Source: Chromatiales bacterium (GTDB lineage: Bacteria; Pseudomonadota; Gammaproteobacteria; Xanthomonadales; SZUA-36). Taken from it: 64,000 nt of DNA. The position numbers were made by a program, and so were the translations under genes. The stretch spans positions 4,826 through 68,825 of the forward strand of contig JAHEFS010000003.1 of assembly GCA_024640045.1 (NCBI GenBank). The letters run 5' to 3'. This document shows positions 63,344-64,000 of the stretch, piece after piece; within the stretch, counting starts at the first letter, position 1; every line of letters begins with the position of its first letter. The notes beneath the pieces are model-generated. The model ran no database searches, was not told where the DNA came from, and was given only the letters and a program-made list of their open reading frames with translations.

Positions 63344-64000
63344 CTACCAGTGAATGCCTCGCATCAGGCTGGCGAATGCGATTTGCTCCTGCGACGCCTG
63401 TTGCTGTTCATCAGACAAACCGCGGGCCGCAGCAGAGTCGGGGAACATCCGGAACGCACTGTTCATCACAATCTCCGACACCTTGGGTGCAATCGTGTGC
63501 AGCACCATGGCAAAAATACCCAGGCGCGTAGCAATTCGCTGCGGTCGATAGATCACCGCCTGCTTGATGAAATCAGCCGCCTCCTCTGGCGAGATGGTGG
63601 GTACGTTTTCATAAATCTTGGTTGGCGCGATCATCGGCGTGCGCACCAATGGCATATTGATGGTCGTGAAGGAAACCCCGGCATCGCTGAACTCCGATGA
63701 AGCACAGCGGGAAAACGCATCCAGCGCCGCTTTCGAAGCCACGTAAGCGGAAAATCTCGGCGCATTGCTCAATACACCAATCGACGACACATTGATGACC
63801 TGCCCGGAACGCCGCTCGGTCATGCCCGGCAGAACCTGCATGATGAGGCGGAGGCTGCCGAAGTAGTTCAACTGCATGGTGCGTTCGAAATCGTGGAAGC
63901 GGTCATACGAGAGGGCAATCGAGCGCCGGATGGAACGCCCCGCGTTATTCACCAGGACATCGATGACTCCATGCTCTTCGAGGATTTTCGCAATCAGTTT
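63344..64000 (-). CDS. Short-chain dehydrogenase/reductase (5' end outside the window)
   Basis: VLVNNAGRSIRRSIA, YVASKAALDAFSR, open to the window edge upstream of the listed Met. Confidence 0.88.
   Translation of the reverse strand, partial: KLIAKILEEHGVIDVLVNNAGRSIRRSIALSYDRFHDFERTMQLNYFGSLRLIMQVLPGMTERRSGQVINVSSIGVLSNAPRFSAYVASKAALDAFSRCASSEFSDAGVSFTTINMPLVRTPMIAPTKIYENVPTISPEEAADFIKQAVIYRPQRIATRLGIFAMVLHTIAPKVSEIVMNSAFRMFPDSAAARGLSDEQQQASQEQIAFASLMRGIHW

Overview
The 64 kb window is a gene-dense chromosomal segment, probably gammaproteobacterial judging by gene content and order. Most of it is conserved core genome. Left to right: PilZ, holB, tmk, mltG, pabC and a fatty-acid synthesis block (fabF-acpP-fabG-fabH-plsX-rpmF-yceD, all minus strand); a fadJ/fadI-like beta-oxidation pair; folD; a glutathione-peroxidase-fold gene; der-bamB-yfgM-hisS-rodZ-pilF-rlmN-ndk; fadE; a patatin; a MoxR/DUF58/transglutaminase operon; slp, DUF2461, lemA and DUF2207; gltD/gltB; an SOS mutasome locus (lexA-imuA-imuB, DUF502, a small ORF, dnaE2); two small cytochromes c; nfuA; an esterase; galU; an envelope-polysaccharide pair; lapB-lapA-ihfB-rpsA-cmk-aroA-pheA; and a right end with a PHA-granule-type protein, a peroxiredoxin, a second patatin and a truncated SDR. 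I found no CRISPR array, rRNA, tRNA, prophage or complete transposon. The most unusual feature is in dnaE2 (43838-47002). A perfect 19-bp inverted repeat (GGGGTCAGAGTCAAGTGCC...GGCACTTGACTCTGACCCC, 45480-45532), followed by a tandem 15-bp duplication, lies in frame inside the coding sequence. It looks like a REP-type palindrome that is translated as an extra segment of the mutagenic polymerase. The same locus has two identical 21-bp LexA-operator-containing sequences, one overlapping the dnaE2 start codon, and a DUF502 gene plus a 39-codon ORF between imuB and dnaE2. A glutathione-peroxidase homologue also has Ser in place of the peroxidatic Cys. All family calls come from reading the translations; no database search or folding was run.
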